DNA of 64,000 nucleotides from Oscillospiraceae bacterium (GTDB taxonomy: Bacteria > Bacillota > Clostridia > Oscillospirales > Acutalibacteraceae). The DNA is taken from contig SVOJ01000013.1 of the NCBI GenBank assembly GCA_015066385.1, positions 1-64,000 on the forward strand. The letters run 5' to 3'. Positions 1-10,112 of this stretch are shown here, piece by piece. The notes under the pieces are model-generated. The model saw nothing but the letters and a program-made list of their open reading frames with translations. It ran no database searches and was not told where the DNA came from. Numbering within the stretch: the stretch's first letter is position 1; each line of letters begins with the position of its first letter. The translations under genes were made by a program, and so were the position numbers.

Positions 1-1140
1 GAAAAAGGAAAGTTCGCGCTTCATCTTCTGCCTTCGGGTATTTTTAGAAGCGGTGTCGTCAACATTTTGGGAAACGGCGTTGCTCTCGATCCCGAAAATC
101 TCTGGACGGAAATGCAAGATGTAATGGTAAAAGGGGTTGAACTTACTCCCGAAAATCTCAAAATCAGCGATCGTGCCTCTCTTTTGCTCCCTTGGCACAG
201 GGATATGGATGAGCTTGAAGAAATGCGCCTTGCAGATAAAAAATATGGGTCCACCAAACAAGGCATAGCACCGTTTTATTCAGACAAATATCAGAAGAAG
301 ACCATTCTTGCAGGCGAACTGTTTTATCCCGAAGAACTGAAAACCCATCTTGCCGATTTGATGGAATGGAAAAACCTTACCTTGACAAAGGTTTACGGTG
401 CAAAGCCCTACACTATGGCAATGCTTGAAGAATGGCTTGAAACCTACTGCGAGAAGATCAAGCCTTATATCTGCGATACCGGTGCATTTTTGAAGGAAGC
501 ACAAGCAAACGGCAAGAATATTCTTTTTGAAGCACAGCTTGGCTCTCTAAGAGATCTGGATTACGGTATCTATCCTTATACAACCTCCTCCAACACAACG
601 GCGGCCTATGCACCTATCGGTTCCGGTCTGCCGAGTGCAAAGATAGACGATGTGGTAGGCGTCGTAAAAGCCTATTCCACCTGTGTCGGTGAAGGTCCGT
701 TCGTGTGTGAAATGTTTGGTAATGAAGCCGAAGAGCTTCGCAAAAACGGCTTTGAGTACGGAGCAAAAACCGGCAGACCACGCAGAGTCGGCCCCGTTGA
801 TATCGTAGCAACACGGTTCGGCGTTGAGGCTCAGGCAGCAACGGCGATTGCTCTTACCAAACTGGATGTGCTCAGCTATATGGATAAGATTCCCGTTTGT
901 ACCCATTATCTGTTGAACGGTATGCAAACTGATCGTTTCCCGTTCCCTTCCGCGCTGAAAAATGCAAAACCGGTCATCGAATATTTTGACGGCTGGAAAT
1001 GTGACATCTCCGGTGCACGTAGTTGGGATGACCTTCCCAAAGCGGCACAGGAATATGTGACCTTTATAGAAAAACAAATCGGCTGTCCCATCAAGTATGT
1101 TTCGGTTGGACCCGAAAGAGACAGCATCGTTATCAGATAA
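1..1140 (+). CDS. purA: Adenylosuccinate synthetase, 5' end outside window
   Basis: Catalyses the GTP-dependent first step from IMP to AMP, joining IMP and aspartate. The frame is open from base 1, so about 50 residues holding the N-terminal GDEGKG loop lie outside the window. Visible family motifs are a YPYTTSSNTTA segment, VVKAYSTCVGEGPF, ALTKLDVLSYMD and, near the end, DISGARSWDDLP and VSVGPERD. The usual EGAQG...DIDHGTYPF segment reads EAQLGSLRDLDYGIYPY, a divergent form. It lies 17 bases before purB on the same strand, so purA-purB-guaA look like one transcript. A phage PurZ-type enzyme was considered but the lyase and guaA neighbours fit cellular purine synthesis. The identification is secure; the true start cannot be seen. 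Confidence 0.95.
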   Translation, partial: EKGKFALHLLPSGIFRSGVVNILGNGVALDPENLWTEMQDVMVKGVELTPENLKISDRASLLLPWHRDMDELEEMRLADKKYGSTKQGIAPFYSDKYQKKTILAGELFYPEELKTHLADLMEWKNLTLTKVYGAKPYTMAMLEEWLETYCEKIKPYICDTGAFLKEAQANGKNILFEAQLGSLRDLDYGIYPYTTSSNTTAAYAPIGSGLPSAKIDDVVGVVKAYSTCVGEGPFVCEMFGNEAEELRKNGFEYGAKTGRPRRVGPVDIVATRFGVEAQAATAIALTKLDVLSYMDKIPVCTHYLLNGMQTDRFPFPSALKNAKPVIEYFDGWKCDISGARSWDDLPKAAQEYVTFIEKQIGCPIKYVSVGPERDSIVIR

Positions 1141-1157
1141 AAACAAGGAGATAGCTT

Positions 1158-2573
1158 ATGACTAACAGATATGAATCCCCATTATCTTCAAGATATGCGT
1201 CCGAATATATGCTTGGACTCTTTTCCTCCGATACCCGATATCAGACCTGGCGCAAGCTTTGGGTAGCTCTTGCAAAGGCAGAAATGTCTCTCGGACTTCC
1301 TATTACACAGGCACAGGTAGATGAACTGTCAGCACATATCACAGATATAGACTACGAGTGTGTAAGCCAGCGTGAAAAAGAAGTGCGCCACGATGTTATG
1401 GCACATGTTTATGCCTACGGAAAAGTTGCCCCTACCGCCGCAGGAATCATCCACTTGGGTGCTACCAGCTGCTATGTTACTGACAATGCTGATCTTGTAA
1501 TTTATCGAGATGCTCTGACGTATTTACGCTCAGAGCTTTTGGGCGTTTTAGCGAACCTTTCGGAATTTGCCGAAAAATACAAGGATATGCCTACTCTCGG
1601 CTATACTCATTATCAACCGGCACAGCTTGTTACGGTCGGTAAACGTGCGTCACTTTGGATGCAGGATTTCCTTTCCGACCTGAAAGAAATTGATTTTGCC
1701 ATCGAAAACATCAAATTCCTCGGTTGCCGTGGCACCACCGGAACCGAAGCCAGCTTTGTGGACCTGTTTGAGGGCAATACGGAAAAAATAGATGAAATGA
1801 ACCGTATGATCGCCGCAGACTTCGGTTTTGACGAATGCTTCGATGTGGCAGGTCAAACCTATCCCCGCAAGGTGGACAGCCGTATCCTGAACGCACTTTC
1901 CTCTGTGGCACAGAGCTGTTACCGTATGGCAAACGACATCCGCCTTTTGCAACATGACCGTCAGGTAGAAGAACCCTTTGAAAAGAATCAGATTGGCTCC
2001 TCAGCAATGGCATATAAGCGTAACCCGATGCGCAGTGAACGTATTTGTTCCCTGGCGAGATACCTTATGGCGGATGCGATAAACGCACCAATGACCGCCT
2101 CAACACAGTGGCTTGAAAGAACCTTGGACGACTCGGCGAACCGCCGTATTTCTCTGCCTGAAGGCTTTCTCTGTGCCGATGCGATCCTGAGACTGACGCA
2201 GAATGTTACCAATGGACTTCATGTTAACGAGAAGATCATCGAAAAGACCGTAAAGGAGTATCTGCCTTTTATCGCAACCGAAAACCTGATGATGGAAGCT
2301 GTCAAGCGTGGCGGCGACCGTCAGCAGCTTCACGAAATCATCCGCAGATGCTCCATGGAAGCGACTGTAAAGATGAAAAACGGCGAAGAATGTGACTTGC
2401 TTGCACGACTTGCAGCGGAGAAGGAATTCGGTCTTACCGAAGCGGAAATGACGGAGTTACTTACCCCTGCCTTATATATCGGCAGATGCCCCGAGCAGGT
2501 GTCGGCATTTATAGAGAAGATCAAGCCGCTTCTGGCAAACGCTGACAGGAAATCAGCAGAAATTAACTTATAA
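1158..2573 (+). CDS. purB: Adenylosuccinate lyase
   Basis: Acts twice in purine synthesis, releasing fumarate from SAICAR and from adenylosuccinate. The 471-residue protein has the fumarase/aspartase superfamily signature [16 protein letters not shown] at about residues 280-295, with the catalytic serine in the [10 protein letters not shown] loop, and a [11 protein letters not shown] segment near residue 150. Length and sequence suit the longer ADSL-like subgroup. An AAGGAG ribosome site lies just before the ATG. It follows purA by 17 bases and precedes guaA by 17 bases, consistent with an AMP/GMP branch operon. Confidence 0.97.
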   Translation: MTNRYESPLSSRYASEYMLGLFSSDTRYQTWRKLWVALAKAEMSLGLPITQAQVDELSAHITDIDYECVSQREKEVRHDVMAHVYAYGKVAPTAAGIIHLGATSCYVTDNADLVIYRDALTYLRSELLGVLANLSEFAEKYKDMPTLGYTHYQPAQLVTVGKRASLWMQDFLSDLKEIDFAIENIKFLGCRGTTGTEASFVDLFEGNTEKIDEMNRMIAADFGFDECFDVAGQTYPRKVDSRILNALSSVAQSCYRMANDIRLLQHDRQVEEPFEKNQIGSSAMAYKRNPMRSERICSLARYLMADAINAPMTASTQWLERTLDDSANRRISLPEGFLCADAILRLTQNVTNGLHVNEKIIEKTVKEYLPFIATENLMMEAVKRGGDRQQLHEIIRRCSMEATVKMKNGEECDLLARLAAEKEFGLTEAEMTELLTPALYIGRCPEQVSAFIEKIKPLLANADRKSAEINL

Positions 2574-2590
2574 GAAAAGAGGTGAACACG

Positions 2591-4123
2591 GTGGATAAGA
2601 TTCTTGTTCTGGATTTCGGCGGTCAGTATAACCAGCTCATTGCACGCCGTGTGCGTTCGGAGCAGGTATATGCTGAAATCAGGCCCTACAACAAAATTAC
2701 ACCCGAAGGAATAAAAGAAAACGGCTACAAAGGCATCATCTTTACCGGTGGCCCGAACAGCGTGTATGACGAGGCTTCTCCTCATTACGATTCAGCCATC
2801 TTGAATTTAGGCATCCCGATTCTTGGTATCTGTTACGGAGATCAACTGATGGCGTATATGGCGGGCGGTGAAATTACTTCTGCAGAAAACAGCAGCGAAT
2901 ACGGCAAAACCACTGTGTTTACCGCAGATAATGTTTTGTTTGAAGGACTTCCAAGTGAAAGCGTTTGCTGGATGAGCCATACCGACTATGTAAAAATGCC
3001 GCCGAAGGGCTTTATTACCATTGCTCATACCGCGAAATGTCCTTGTGCCGCTATGTGTGACGAGAGCCGCAGGCTCTACGGTGTGCAGTTTCATCCCGAA
3101 GTTACACATACCGTTTACGGCAAGCAAATGCTTCACAATTTCATTTTTTTAGTCTGCGGTTGCAAGGCAGACTGGAAAATGGAGAACTTCGTTGAAACCG
3201 CCGTGAAAAAGTATAGAACTTCACTTGCCGGCAAAAAGGTGCTTCTTGCACTTTCGGGTGGTGTGGATTCATCGGTTGCTGCGGTTTTATTGCATAAGGC
3301 GATTGGCAATAATCTGACTTGTGTTTTCGTGGATCACGGACTGCTCAGAAAAGATGAGGGCGATTTTGTAGAAAACACCTTTGGCAAGCAGTTCGGAATC
3401 AATTTGATAAGGGTCAATGCCGAGGACAGATTTCTTGATAAACTCAAAGGCGTTACCGAGCCTGAGCAAAAGCGAAAAATCATCGGCGAAGAGTTTATCC
3501 GTGTGTTTGAAGATGTAGCAAAGAAACTCGGCAAAATGGATGTTTTAGTTCAGGGTACCATCTATCCTGATGTGATTGAGAGCGGCAAAGGAGATTCGGC
3601 TGTCATCAAAAGCCACCATAATGTGGGAGGACTTCCTGATGTGATAGCCTTTGATGAGATCGTAGAGCCTCTCAGAGATTTGTTCAAAGATGAAGTACGG
3701 GAAACCGGGACGCAGCTTGGTATTCCACACGAGCTTGTATGGCGTCAGCCATTTCCCGGTCCGGGACTTGCCGTGCGTGTGATCGGTGAAATCACAAAAG
3801 AAAAACTGGAATTGCTACGGGAAGCTGATGCGATCTTCCGTGAGGAAATCGCAGGTGCAGGACTTGAAAGCTGTACCAATCAGTATTTTGCAGTACTGAC
3901 AGACCTTCGTTCAGTCGGTGTTATGGGTGATGCCCGAACCTATGGTTATACCGCAGCACTCAGAGCCGTTACAACCGATGATTTTATGACGGCAGAATGG
4001 ACCAGACTGCCTTACGAGGTGCTTGAAAAAACCAGTAGCCGCATTACGAATGAAATCAAGGGCATCACAAGAGTGGTTTATGATATTACCTCGAAACCGC
4101 CGGCAACTGTGGAGTGGGAGTGA
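2591..4123 (+). CDS. guaA: GMP synthase (glutamine-hydrolysing)
   Basis: Converts XMP to GMP using ATP and glutamine. The N-terminal class I amidotransferase domain (about 1-190) shows [15 protein letters not shown], the nucleophile loop GICYGDQ and the histidine-glutamate pair in GVQFHPEV. The ATP-pyrophosphatase domain follows with the SGGVDSS P-loop near residue 222, and the C-terminal dimerisation domain carries [12 protein letters not shown] chose the GTG at 2591 over an in-frame GTG at 2582, because the AAGAGG ribosome site at 2577-2582 would overlap the earlier codon and sits 8 bases before 2591. The stop is followed directly by the pyrG start. Confidence 0.96.
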   Translation: MDKILVLDFGGQYNQLIARRVRSEQVYAEIRPYNKITPEGIKENGYKGIIFTGGPNSVYDEASPHYDSAILNLGIPILGICYGDQLMAYMAGGEITSAENSSEYGKTTVFTADNVLFEGLPSESVCWMSHTDYVKMPPKGFITIAHTAKCPCAAMCDESRRLYGVQFHPEVTHTVYGKQMLHNFIFLVCGCKADWKMENFVETAVKKYRTSLAGKKVLLALSGGVDSSVAAVLLHKAIGNNLTCVFVDHGLLRKDEGDFVENTFGKQFGINLIRVNAEDRFLDKLKGVTEPEQKRKIIGEEFIRVFEDVAKKLGKMDVLVQGTIYPDVIESGKGDSAVIKSHHNVGGLPDVIAFDEIVEPLRDLFKDEVRETGTQLGIPHELVWRQPFPGPGLAVRVIGEITKEKLELLREADAIFREEIAGAGLESCTNQYFAVLTDLRSVGVMGDARTYGYTAALRAVTTDDFMTAEWTRLPYEVLEKTSSRITNEIKGITRVVYDITSKPPATVEWE

Positions 4124-4128
4124 GTTTT

Positions 4129-4180
4129 ATGACGAAATATATATTTGTTACGGGAGGCGTTGTATCCGGTCTTGGTAAAA
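4129..4180 (+). pseudogene. pyrG: CTP synthase, first 17 codons only
   Basis: The ATG at 4129 opens MTKYIFVTGGVVSGLGK, the invariant N-terminus of CTP synthase including the start of its GLGKG P-loop. After the lysine codon the sequence stops resembling pyrG: the next expected residues (GITAAS-like) are replaced by a frame that runs 64 codons into recombinase DNA out of phase. The breakpoint therefore lies near 4178-4184. The GGGAGTGAG ribosome site before the ATG is intact, so this was a real gene start downstream of guaA. The remaining 500 or so codons are not in the window. A genuine deletion/insertion or an assembly join would both give this picture. Confidence 0.8.
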
Positions 4181-5774
4181 GCTCCGTAAATATGCCGAGT
4201 ATCAGGAAATGCATATTGCAGGCGAATACAGTGATGAAGGTAAATCAGGTAAAAATATCGGTGGCAGACCTGATTTTCAAAGAATGCTTGATGATATTGC
4301 AAGCGGTAAGGATAGTATAGATTTTGTACTTGTATTTAAGCTGTCCCGTTTCGGCAGAAATGCTGCAGATGTACTTTCATCCTTACAGATTATGCAGGAT
4401 TACGGTGCAAACCTTATTTGCGTTGAGGATGGTATAGACAGTTCAAAGGACAGCGGTAAGCTGATGATTTCTGTTTTATCTGCCGTTGCCGAAATTGAGC
4501 GAGAAAACATTCTTGTTCAGACAATGGAAGGCAGAAAACAAAAAGCAAGAGAAGGCAAATGGAACGGTGGTTTTGCACCTTACGGATATTATCTTGAAAA
4601 AGGTGAACTGAAGATAGCCGAGGATGAGGCTGAAACTATACGCATTATATTTGATAAATATATAAATACAAATATGGGTGCAAATGGTATTGCTAAATAT
4701 CTCAACCAACATGGCATTGCTAAAAAGCCAAGACAAAATGGTACATTAAATACCTTTTCTGCACATTTCATAAAGCTGGTTATACAGAATCCCGTCTATT
4801 GCGGAAAGATAGCTTTTGGCAGACGAAAAACAGAAAAGATTAACGGCACCCGAAATGAATATCATATAGTCAAGCAGGATACCTATCCTGTTTATGACGG
4901 CATTCATGAGGCTATTGTATCTGTTGAAGATTGGGAGTTGGCTCAACAGAAGCGTAAAAAGTTAGGTGTTAAACGGGAGAAGATTTATAATCTTGAACAT
5001 GAGCATTTATTATCAGGATTGCTTCGCTGTCCTGTTTGCGGTGCGGCAATGTACGGTAACATAAACCGTAAGAAAAAGCCTGACGGTACAATCTACAAAG
5101 ACCACTTTTATTATGCGTGTAAGCATCGTATGAAGGTTGATGGGCACAAGTGTGATTATCACAGACAATGGAATCAGACTGTTGTTAACGGTGCAGTCGA
5201 AGAAGTAATTGAAAGACTTGTATCTAACCTAGAGTTTGAAAAGGCCTTGTGTGAAAAGATAAACACAAGAGTAAACACAGAGGGTCTTGAAGAAGAGCTT
5301 GCAGTATTCAAAAAGCAACTCAATCAGCTTGTTATGTCAAAAAGAAAGCTTGCATCTCAAATAGATACCCTTGATGTTACAGACAGGCATTACGATAAGA
5401 AGTATCAGGATATGCAAAACAGACTTTATGATTTCTATGATGAAATAGAGGTTGTAGAAGAACAAATAACAGAATTACAAGCTCGCATAGCAAATATTAA
5501 AGAAGAAAAAATATCAGGTGAAAATGTCTATCTTTTTCTGCATTATTATGGTACAATGTACAAAGAGTTTACCGACGCTGAGAAAAAGAAGTTTCTCAAT
5601 ACCTTTATCGAAAGCGTTGAGATATTCAAAGAAGAACAGCCCAACGGCAGACTGTTAAAGTGTATCAATTTCAAATTCCCCGTCTTTTATGACGGGGATG
5701 AGAATGTGACACATATCCGTTGGGACAGTGAAACAACAGTCGAGACGGTTTGTCTTTTGATAAAACAAAATTAA
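4181..5774 (+). pseudogene. Large serine recombinase, 5'-truncated
   Basis: A site-specific DNA integrase/resolvase remnant. Reading back from the first ATG (4209), the frame is open to the pyrG junction and gives KLRKYAEYQE before MHIAGEYSDEGKSG, which is where the resolvase domain continues in intact relatives. The first 50 or so residues with the catalytic serine are absent, so it should be inactive. What remains: the rest of the resolvase domain with LSRFGRN and AEIERENI, a Recombinase domain (KWNGGFAPYGY onward), a zinc ribbon with CPVC and later paired cysteines near residue 275, and a coiled coil at about 345-430. No ribosome site precedes 4209. It is visibly AT-richer than guaA and the GH38-like gene. 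Confidence 0.85.
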
Positions 5775-5808
5775 AAAAAGAATCAGTTATTCGGAAAGGA
5801 TCTGTAAT

Positions 5809-6820
5809 ATGCGTGATGTAATACCATACGGTGAGCAGTTTGAAAAAATTGTTGACATTATCGAATCGGCAAAAGAGCGTGCGTATCGCAGAGTAAATGA
5901 GGAACTGATTCTGATGTATCGTGAAATTGGCGAATATATCAGCAGGCAGTCTGAAAATGCCGAATACGGAGATGCATTTGTGCAAAAACTTGCAGACTTC
6001 TTTGCTGCGAATTATCCGGAGCTGAAAGGATTCAATCGCCGCGGTCTTTACAGAATGAAGCAGTTTTATGAACTTTATAAGGATAATGAAATTGTGTCAC
6101 CACTGGTGACACAATTGAGTTGGACGAACCATCTGAAACTTATGTCTGCGTGTAAATCAACTGATGAACGTGTTTTTTATATGAATATGTGTATCAGAGA
6201 TCATCTTTCCAAAAGAGAACTCGCTCGGCAGATTGACAGCGGGTATTATGAACGGTATATGCTGTCGAAAAAGCCGCTGACACCTGCCATAGAAGAAGCA
6301 AAAAAGGCAACGGGAAATGTTTTTCTTGACAATTATGCTTGATTTTCTTGATGTGCCGGATGTTGTTTCGGAGCGTGATCTGCAAAAGTCTATTATAAAA
6401 AATCTCAAAAACTTTATTTTTGAAATCGGTAAAGATTTTACCTTTGTCGGTGAAGAGTACCGTGTTCAGGTCGGGCAACATGATTACTATATTGATTTAT
6501 TGTTCTACCACAGAGGGCTTTCCTGTCTTGTTGCCTTTGAATTGAAAATCGGTGAGTTCAAACCTGAATATGTGGGAAAAATCAATTTGTATCTTGAAGC
6601 GCTTGACCGTGAAGTGAAAAAGGAAAACGAAAATCCGAGCGTAGGAGTTATTCTCTGCGCAAGTAAAGATGATGAAGTTGTTGAATTCGCATTAAGTCGC
6701 AGTTTGTCTCCGACAATGGTTTCTGAATACAATCTGAAACTGATTGATAAGAAATTGTTGCAGAAAAAATTGAAAGAATATGTCGAATTGGCAGAAACAG
6801 CATTCGCTGACGAAGATTAA
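5809..6820 (+). pseudogene. DUF1016 / PDDEXK nuclease (YhcG-like), split by a frameshift
   Basis: Normally one protein of about 340 residues with an N-terminal DUF1016 helical domain and a C-terminal PDDEXK-family nuclease domain, often carried on mobile or defence-linked DNA. Here the first frame (5809-6342) gives the DUF1016 part up to NVFLDNYA and a TGA, and the second frame (to 6820) resumes with LDFLDVPD. The net shift equals one extra or two missing bases at 6337-6341. The nuclease half keeps YYIDLLFYHR and the FELK element (PD-(D/E)XK pattern). An in-frame ATG at 6335 overlaps the TGA, so coupled translation of two separate subunits is possible, though no ribosome site is evident. A sequencing error could also explain it. 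Confidence 0.75.
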
Positions 6821-6823
6821 GTT

Positions 6824-7354
6824 ATGATTATTCTGATTACCGGTGCATCGCATGTCGGCAAGACAACGCTTGCACAGAAATTGCTCAAAAAATATAACTA
6901 TCCGTATCTGTCCGAAGATCATCTGAAAATGGGACTGATCCGAAGCGGAAATACGCATCTCACCCCATTGAGTTCCGACGAGGAATTGACGGCTTACTTG
7001 TGGCCGATTGTGCGTGAAATGATCAAAACCGCAATCGAAAATAAACAGAATCTGATTGTCGAAGGCTGTTATATTCCTTTTGATTGGGAAAATGATTTTA
7101 CGGACGAATACCGCAAGGAAATCCGCTTTATTTGTCTTGTGATGAGTGAAAATTATATCCGTAATCATTTTGACGACATTAAGCAGTATGCGAATGTCAT
7201 CGAGCAACGTCTTGACGATTCAGCTTGCTCCTTGCAAAGTGTCCTGCGCGGCAATGCAAAAGTTCTGCAACTTGCGCAAGCACAGCATGCGGATGTTGTG
7301 CTGATCGATAAGGATTACGAAGCGGATCTTGCTGATGTAATAAACGGGATGTGA
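6824..7354 (+). CDS. Small P-loop kinase (AAA/zeta-like), substrate unknown
   Basis: A 176-residue P-loop NTPase with Walker A GASHVGKTT at residues 7-15 and a likely Walker B/strand region LIVEGCYIPF near residue 82. The layout (short N-terminal strand, P-loop, ED pair in YLSEDHLKMG, no long C-terminal domain) resembles small nucleotide or metabolite kinases and zeta-like kinases. I cannot name a substrate. It begins 3 bases after the split nuclease gene, so the two are probably co-transcribed. Base composition resembles the preceding accessory region more than the following glycosidase. It could be cargo of the lost mobile element or an ordinary resident gene. Confidence 0.7.
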   Translation: MIILITGASHVGKTTLAQKLLKKYNYPYLSEDHLKMGLIRSGNTHLTPLSSDEELTAYLWPIVREMIKTAIENKQNLIVEGCYIPFDWENDFTDEYRKEIRFICLVMSENYIRNHFDDIKQYANVIEQRLDDSACSLQSVLRGNAKVLQLAQAQHADVVLIDKDYEADLADVINGM

Positions 7355-7400
7355 AAAACTTGTTTTTTGCATCCTTTTTTTTGAAAAAGGAGAGAGAGAA

Positions 7401-9779
7401 GTGAACCAACAACCCCTTTATATTCTGACCTATGACCACGGCGGCTATGTTCTTTGGAAAGACGAAGTCAAACCCCGTCTTAAAAAACTTGACCAATGGT
7501 TGCAGGAATTTCCGAAACTGAAAATCGGACTTGATTACGAATCGTTTGCCTTTGATGAATTCAACCGATGCGACCCCGAAGTGGTGGAAATGATCGGCGA
7601 ATTGCTCAAAAAATATCCCGACAGATGCGGGCTGGGGGCTACCACCTACGGCCAGCCGCTGTCGATGTTTATTTCCGAAGAATCCAATGTGCGGCAACTG
7701 ACTTACAGTGTGCGTGCCAATAAGGATTATTTCGGTGTGGAGCCGTCCGTTTACTGCATTTCCGAATTTGCCTTGCACGGGCAGATTCCCCAGTTGATTG
7801 CCGGTGTCGGCTATACGGCAGCGATTCTGCGTTCCCATGTTATGGGCTACGGTTATACCAAAACATTCGATGTGCCGTGGGGCAAATGGATCGGCAAAGA
7901 CGGTACCGAAATGCCGTCCGTGCCGACCTATCACAAGCAGGGAAGAGGCTTCAACTGCACAACGCTCGATAACTGGATTTTGTCCCGTTGGCCGCGCAAT
8001 GCAGGCTATGAAATTGAAGATTTTCAGGGCAGATTCCAAAAACACACCCCCTTGCTGTGCTCGCGTTATGACGATCTGACGCAGGATATTGAAGAAATCA
8101 GCCGTTATACGCAAAACAAAGAAGACTGCGAATATGTTCTTCTTGAAGACCTGCCTGCACTTTACGGCGAAGCAATCGAAATCTTAGAAATGACCGACAA
8201 TGATTTCCACACCCAGATGCCGTGGGGTTATTGCGGCAATGAAATTTTCAACGGTTGCCGACAGGGCGAAGTCAATGCCCTGCAAGGCGAAAAACTCAAC
8301 GCATTTTCCGTTCTGCTCGGCGGGGAATCGCATCAGAAAGACAGTGAAGAAGCATGGAAATACATCCTTGCCGCACAGCATCACGATGTCACCATCTGCG
8401 GTTTGCTCGATTTGTCAAGACGGTTTATTCCGTCTTCCTTGCAGCATTCCGATTCCGTTATTGCAAAATCGCTTGCCGATCTTGCAAAACACTTTGCACA
8501 CAAGGACAATGCTTCTGTGTTAGCCGTCAATCCGCACTCTTTCGCGGCAGATACATGGGTGCAGATTCCTTGTGACGGCAAAAATGATACCCTTGTGCAC
8601 ATCACTTTGCCGCCGCTGACGGCAAAGAGTTTTGCTCTGCAAGAAACCGAAAACGAAACCACATCCGATTTTACATATAATGAAAAAGACGGCGAGCTGC
8701 TGACCCCTGTTTACAAAGTCCGTCTGAATGAAAACGGAATTGTCGGGCTTTGGGACCGAAAAACCGACACCCTGTTGTTCGGCAATGAAAACGGTGCTTT
8801 GCTGACCGCGTGGGTGGACGGTGAAGATTGCCGCAGTATCGGCACATGGACGGTCAAAACCACGGCACACTCTGCCGTTTGTGTGCAAGAAGGCAACATC
8901 GGTGCGGTGAAGTTCCGTTTTGAAATGCGTTATTGTGGCAACAGTGCCCGCATTGACTGCAAAACAACATTTGAAATCCACGGCAATAAGGTCGGGCAGG
9001 ACGGCATCACGCAGGGAAGACCCGCTTCGCTGACCGTGAACGGTCACCACCATGAAGACAAGCTCTGCTTTGTTGCAGACCTCAATCTTAATAACGACCG
9101 CAGAATGTTCCGCGATGTGCCGTTTGGCTTTGCCGAATGGGACGGCCAGCTTCGCAAGCCCGAAGCCTATTGGTATCCCGATGACCTTATTCTTGTTGAT
9201 ACCCCCGTTTCTGCCGAAGAATCGTTTGCCGGGACAACCTATATGTCGGGTACATATTGGGTTACATTGCGGGATGCTCAAAAGGGAATGGCCGTGTTCA
9301 ACAAGGGCTGCATGGGCAGTGCCGTCAGCGGCAATAAGCTGCACATTCCGCTTATGTATGCAAATCTTTATCTGTGCGGCACCAAAATGCTCGACGGCGT
9401 TTTTGAGGATGAATTTGCACTTCTTCCGTTCAAAGCAGATACGACCGAAACCGAAATCCACAAGCAGTCCATGCTTTATAACTACCCGCCTGTTGTCACG
9501 ACTCTTGCAAAGGGGGACGGCGATATAACCGCTTTTACACTTGCCGATTTCACAGACCCCGACAACTCTGTTGTGCTGACCGCCCTGTATCCCGAAAACG
9601 GTCATCTGCTTGCAAGATTCTGCAATTTTGCAGACCACCCCGCCACCGCCGATTACATCCCGACCGTCGGCAAGGTGACCGCCGAAACCGACCTTTTGGG
9701 CAACGAAAAATCCCCCTCTGATGGCAAGAATCTCACCTTCCGCCCGTGGGAGATCAAAACGATTAAAATTGAGATATAA
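7401..9779 (+). CDS. GH38-like glycoside hydrolase (alpha-mannosidase relative)
   Basis: A 792-residue protein without a signal peptide, so probably cytoplasmic. An N-terminal barrel region (about 1-290) has the GH38-like segment NVRQLTYSVRANKDYFGV followed by a substrate-loop region PQLIAGVGYTAAILRSH. A middle section has AAQHHDV near residue 324, resembling the GH38 'FHDVLPG' helix, and the rest is a long beta-sandwich region. The expected N-terminal HxHxD-type zinc site is replaced by TYDHGGY and the DxFG nucleophile loop by CISEFALHG. It is therefore a divergent GH38-type enzyme and the sugar specificity is unknown. The start is GTG 7401, after AAAGGAGAGAGAG. Confidence 0.65.
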   Translation: MNQQPLYILTYDHGGYVLWKDEVKPRLKKLDQWLQEFPKLKIGLDYESFAFDEFNRCDPEVVEMIGELLKKYPDRCGLGATTYGQPLSMFISEESNVRQLTYSVRANKDYFGVEPSVYCISEFALHGQIPQLIAGVGYTAAILRSHVMGYGYTKTFDVPWGKWIGKDGTEMPSVPTYHKQGRGFNCTTLDNWILSRWPRNAGYEIEDFQGRFQKHTPLLCSRYDDLTQDIEEISRYTQNKEDCEYVLLEDLPALYGEAIEILEMTDNDFHTQMPWGYCGNEIFNGCRQGEVNALQGEKLNAFSVLLGGESHQKDSEEAWKYILAAQHHDVTICGLLDLSRRFIPSSLQHSDSVIAKSLADLAKHFAHKDNASVLAVNPHSFAADTWVQIPCDGKNDTLVHITLPPLTAKSFALQETENETTSDFTYNEKDGELLTPVYKVRLNENGIVGLWDRKTDTLLFGNENGALLTAWVDGEDCRSIGTWTVKTTAHSAVCVQEGNIGAVKFRFEMRYCGNSARIDCKTTFEIHGNKVGQDGITQGRPASLTVNGHHHEDKLCFVADLNLNNDRRMFRDVPFGFAEWDGQLRKPEAYWYPDDLILVDTPVSAEESFAGTTYMSGTYWVTLRDAQKGMAVFNKGCMGSAVSGNKLHIPLMYANLYLCGTKMLDGVFEDEFALLPFKADTTETEIHKQSMLYNYPPVVTTLAKGDGDITAFTLADFTDPDNSVVLTALYPENGHLLARFCNFADHPATADYIPTVGKVTAETDLLGNEKSPSDGKNLTFRPWEIKTIKIEI

Positions 9780-9809
9780 TAGAATTATAGCAAGAATGTC
9801 GATTTTGTC

Positions 9810-9838
9810 TTGAAAATAGTGTCGAAATATGTTATAAT
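9810..9838 (+). promoter_or_regulatory. Promoter of holin-like toxin mRNA
   Basis: TTGAAA at 9810-9815, 17 bases, then TATAAT at 9833-9838. The predicted start near 9845 gives a 5' leader of about 85 bases before the toxin ATG. Confidence 0.8.
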
Positions 9839-9849
9839 GCTATTCGGAT

Positions 9850-10112
9850 AAGGCAGACCTTGAACGGTAGGCGGTTACCTTCCGATATTCGGAGGGTGTC
9901 TTTTCCCTCCGGAAAGGAGGGGATGTCAATGGTGACCCATGAGGAACTTTACTTGTTGTTAAGTTTTATCATTGCACTGATTGCTCTTTTGTTTGAAGTG
10001 TTTAAATACATGTTCGACAGAAAAAAGAAATAACCGCCCCCATCCTTCCAAGATCGGGCAGTTATTTCTTTAACTAAACTTTCGGAAGGCTGACCGTCTA
10101 TCGGTCTGCCTT
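9850..10112 (+). repeat. Long-range inverted repeat joining the toxin mRNA 5' and 3' ends
   Basis: Three blocks pair across the toxin gene: AAGGCAGACC (9850-9859) with GGTCTGCCTT (10103-10112), ACGGT (9864-9868) with ACCGT (10093-10097), and CCTTCCGA (9878-9885) with TCGGAAGG (10082-10089). In type I toxins, such 5'-3' pairing keeps the primary transcript untranslated. That role here is inferred. A local switch also exists: CCCTCC (9905-9910) can pair with GGAGGG at 9891-9896 or with the Shine-Dalgarno at 9916-9921. Confidence 0.75.
9929..10033 (+). CDS. Holin-like membrane toxin peptide (candidate type I toxin)
   Basis: A 34-residue peptide starting MVTHEELYLLLSF, with one hydrophobic membrane span (about residues 7-25) and a DRKKK basic tail. 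This is the shape and sequence style of the putative holin-like toxin family of Firmicutes. The ATG at 9929 is favoured because the strong AAAGGAGGGG site (9913-9922) ends about 7 bases before it; ATG 9923 is in frame but too close. Its mRNA has its own promoter and terminator, and a convergent antisense promoter lies downstream, matching the TxpA/RatA-type layout. Membrane damage on overexpression is expected from the family, not shown. Confidence 0.75.
   Translation: MVTHEELYLLLSFIIALIALLFEVFKYMFDRKKK

Noticed and set aside
1..1140. Phage PurZ (diaminopurine genome) enzyme instead of PurA
   Set aside because: Divergent wording in one loop only; linked to purB and guaA, no phage genes nearby, and the Asp/IMP region is PurA-like.
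4114..4320. 68-codon frame starting upstream of pyrG as a gene
   Set aside because: Only the first 17 codons from 4129 are coding in origin; the rest reads recombinase DNA out of frame.
5675..5700. CCCCGTC...GACGGGG hairpin as a terminator
   Set aside because: It lies inside the recombinase reading frame and has no T tract.
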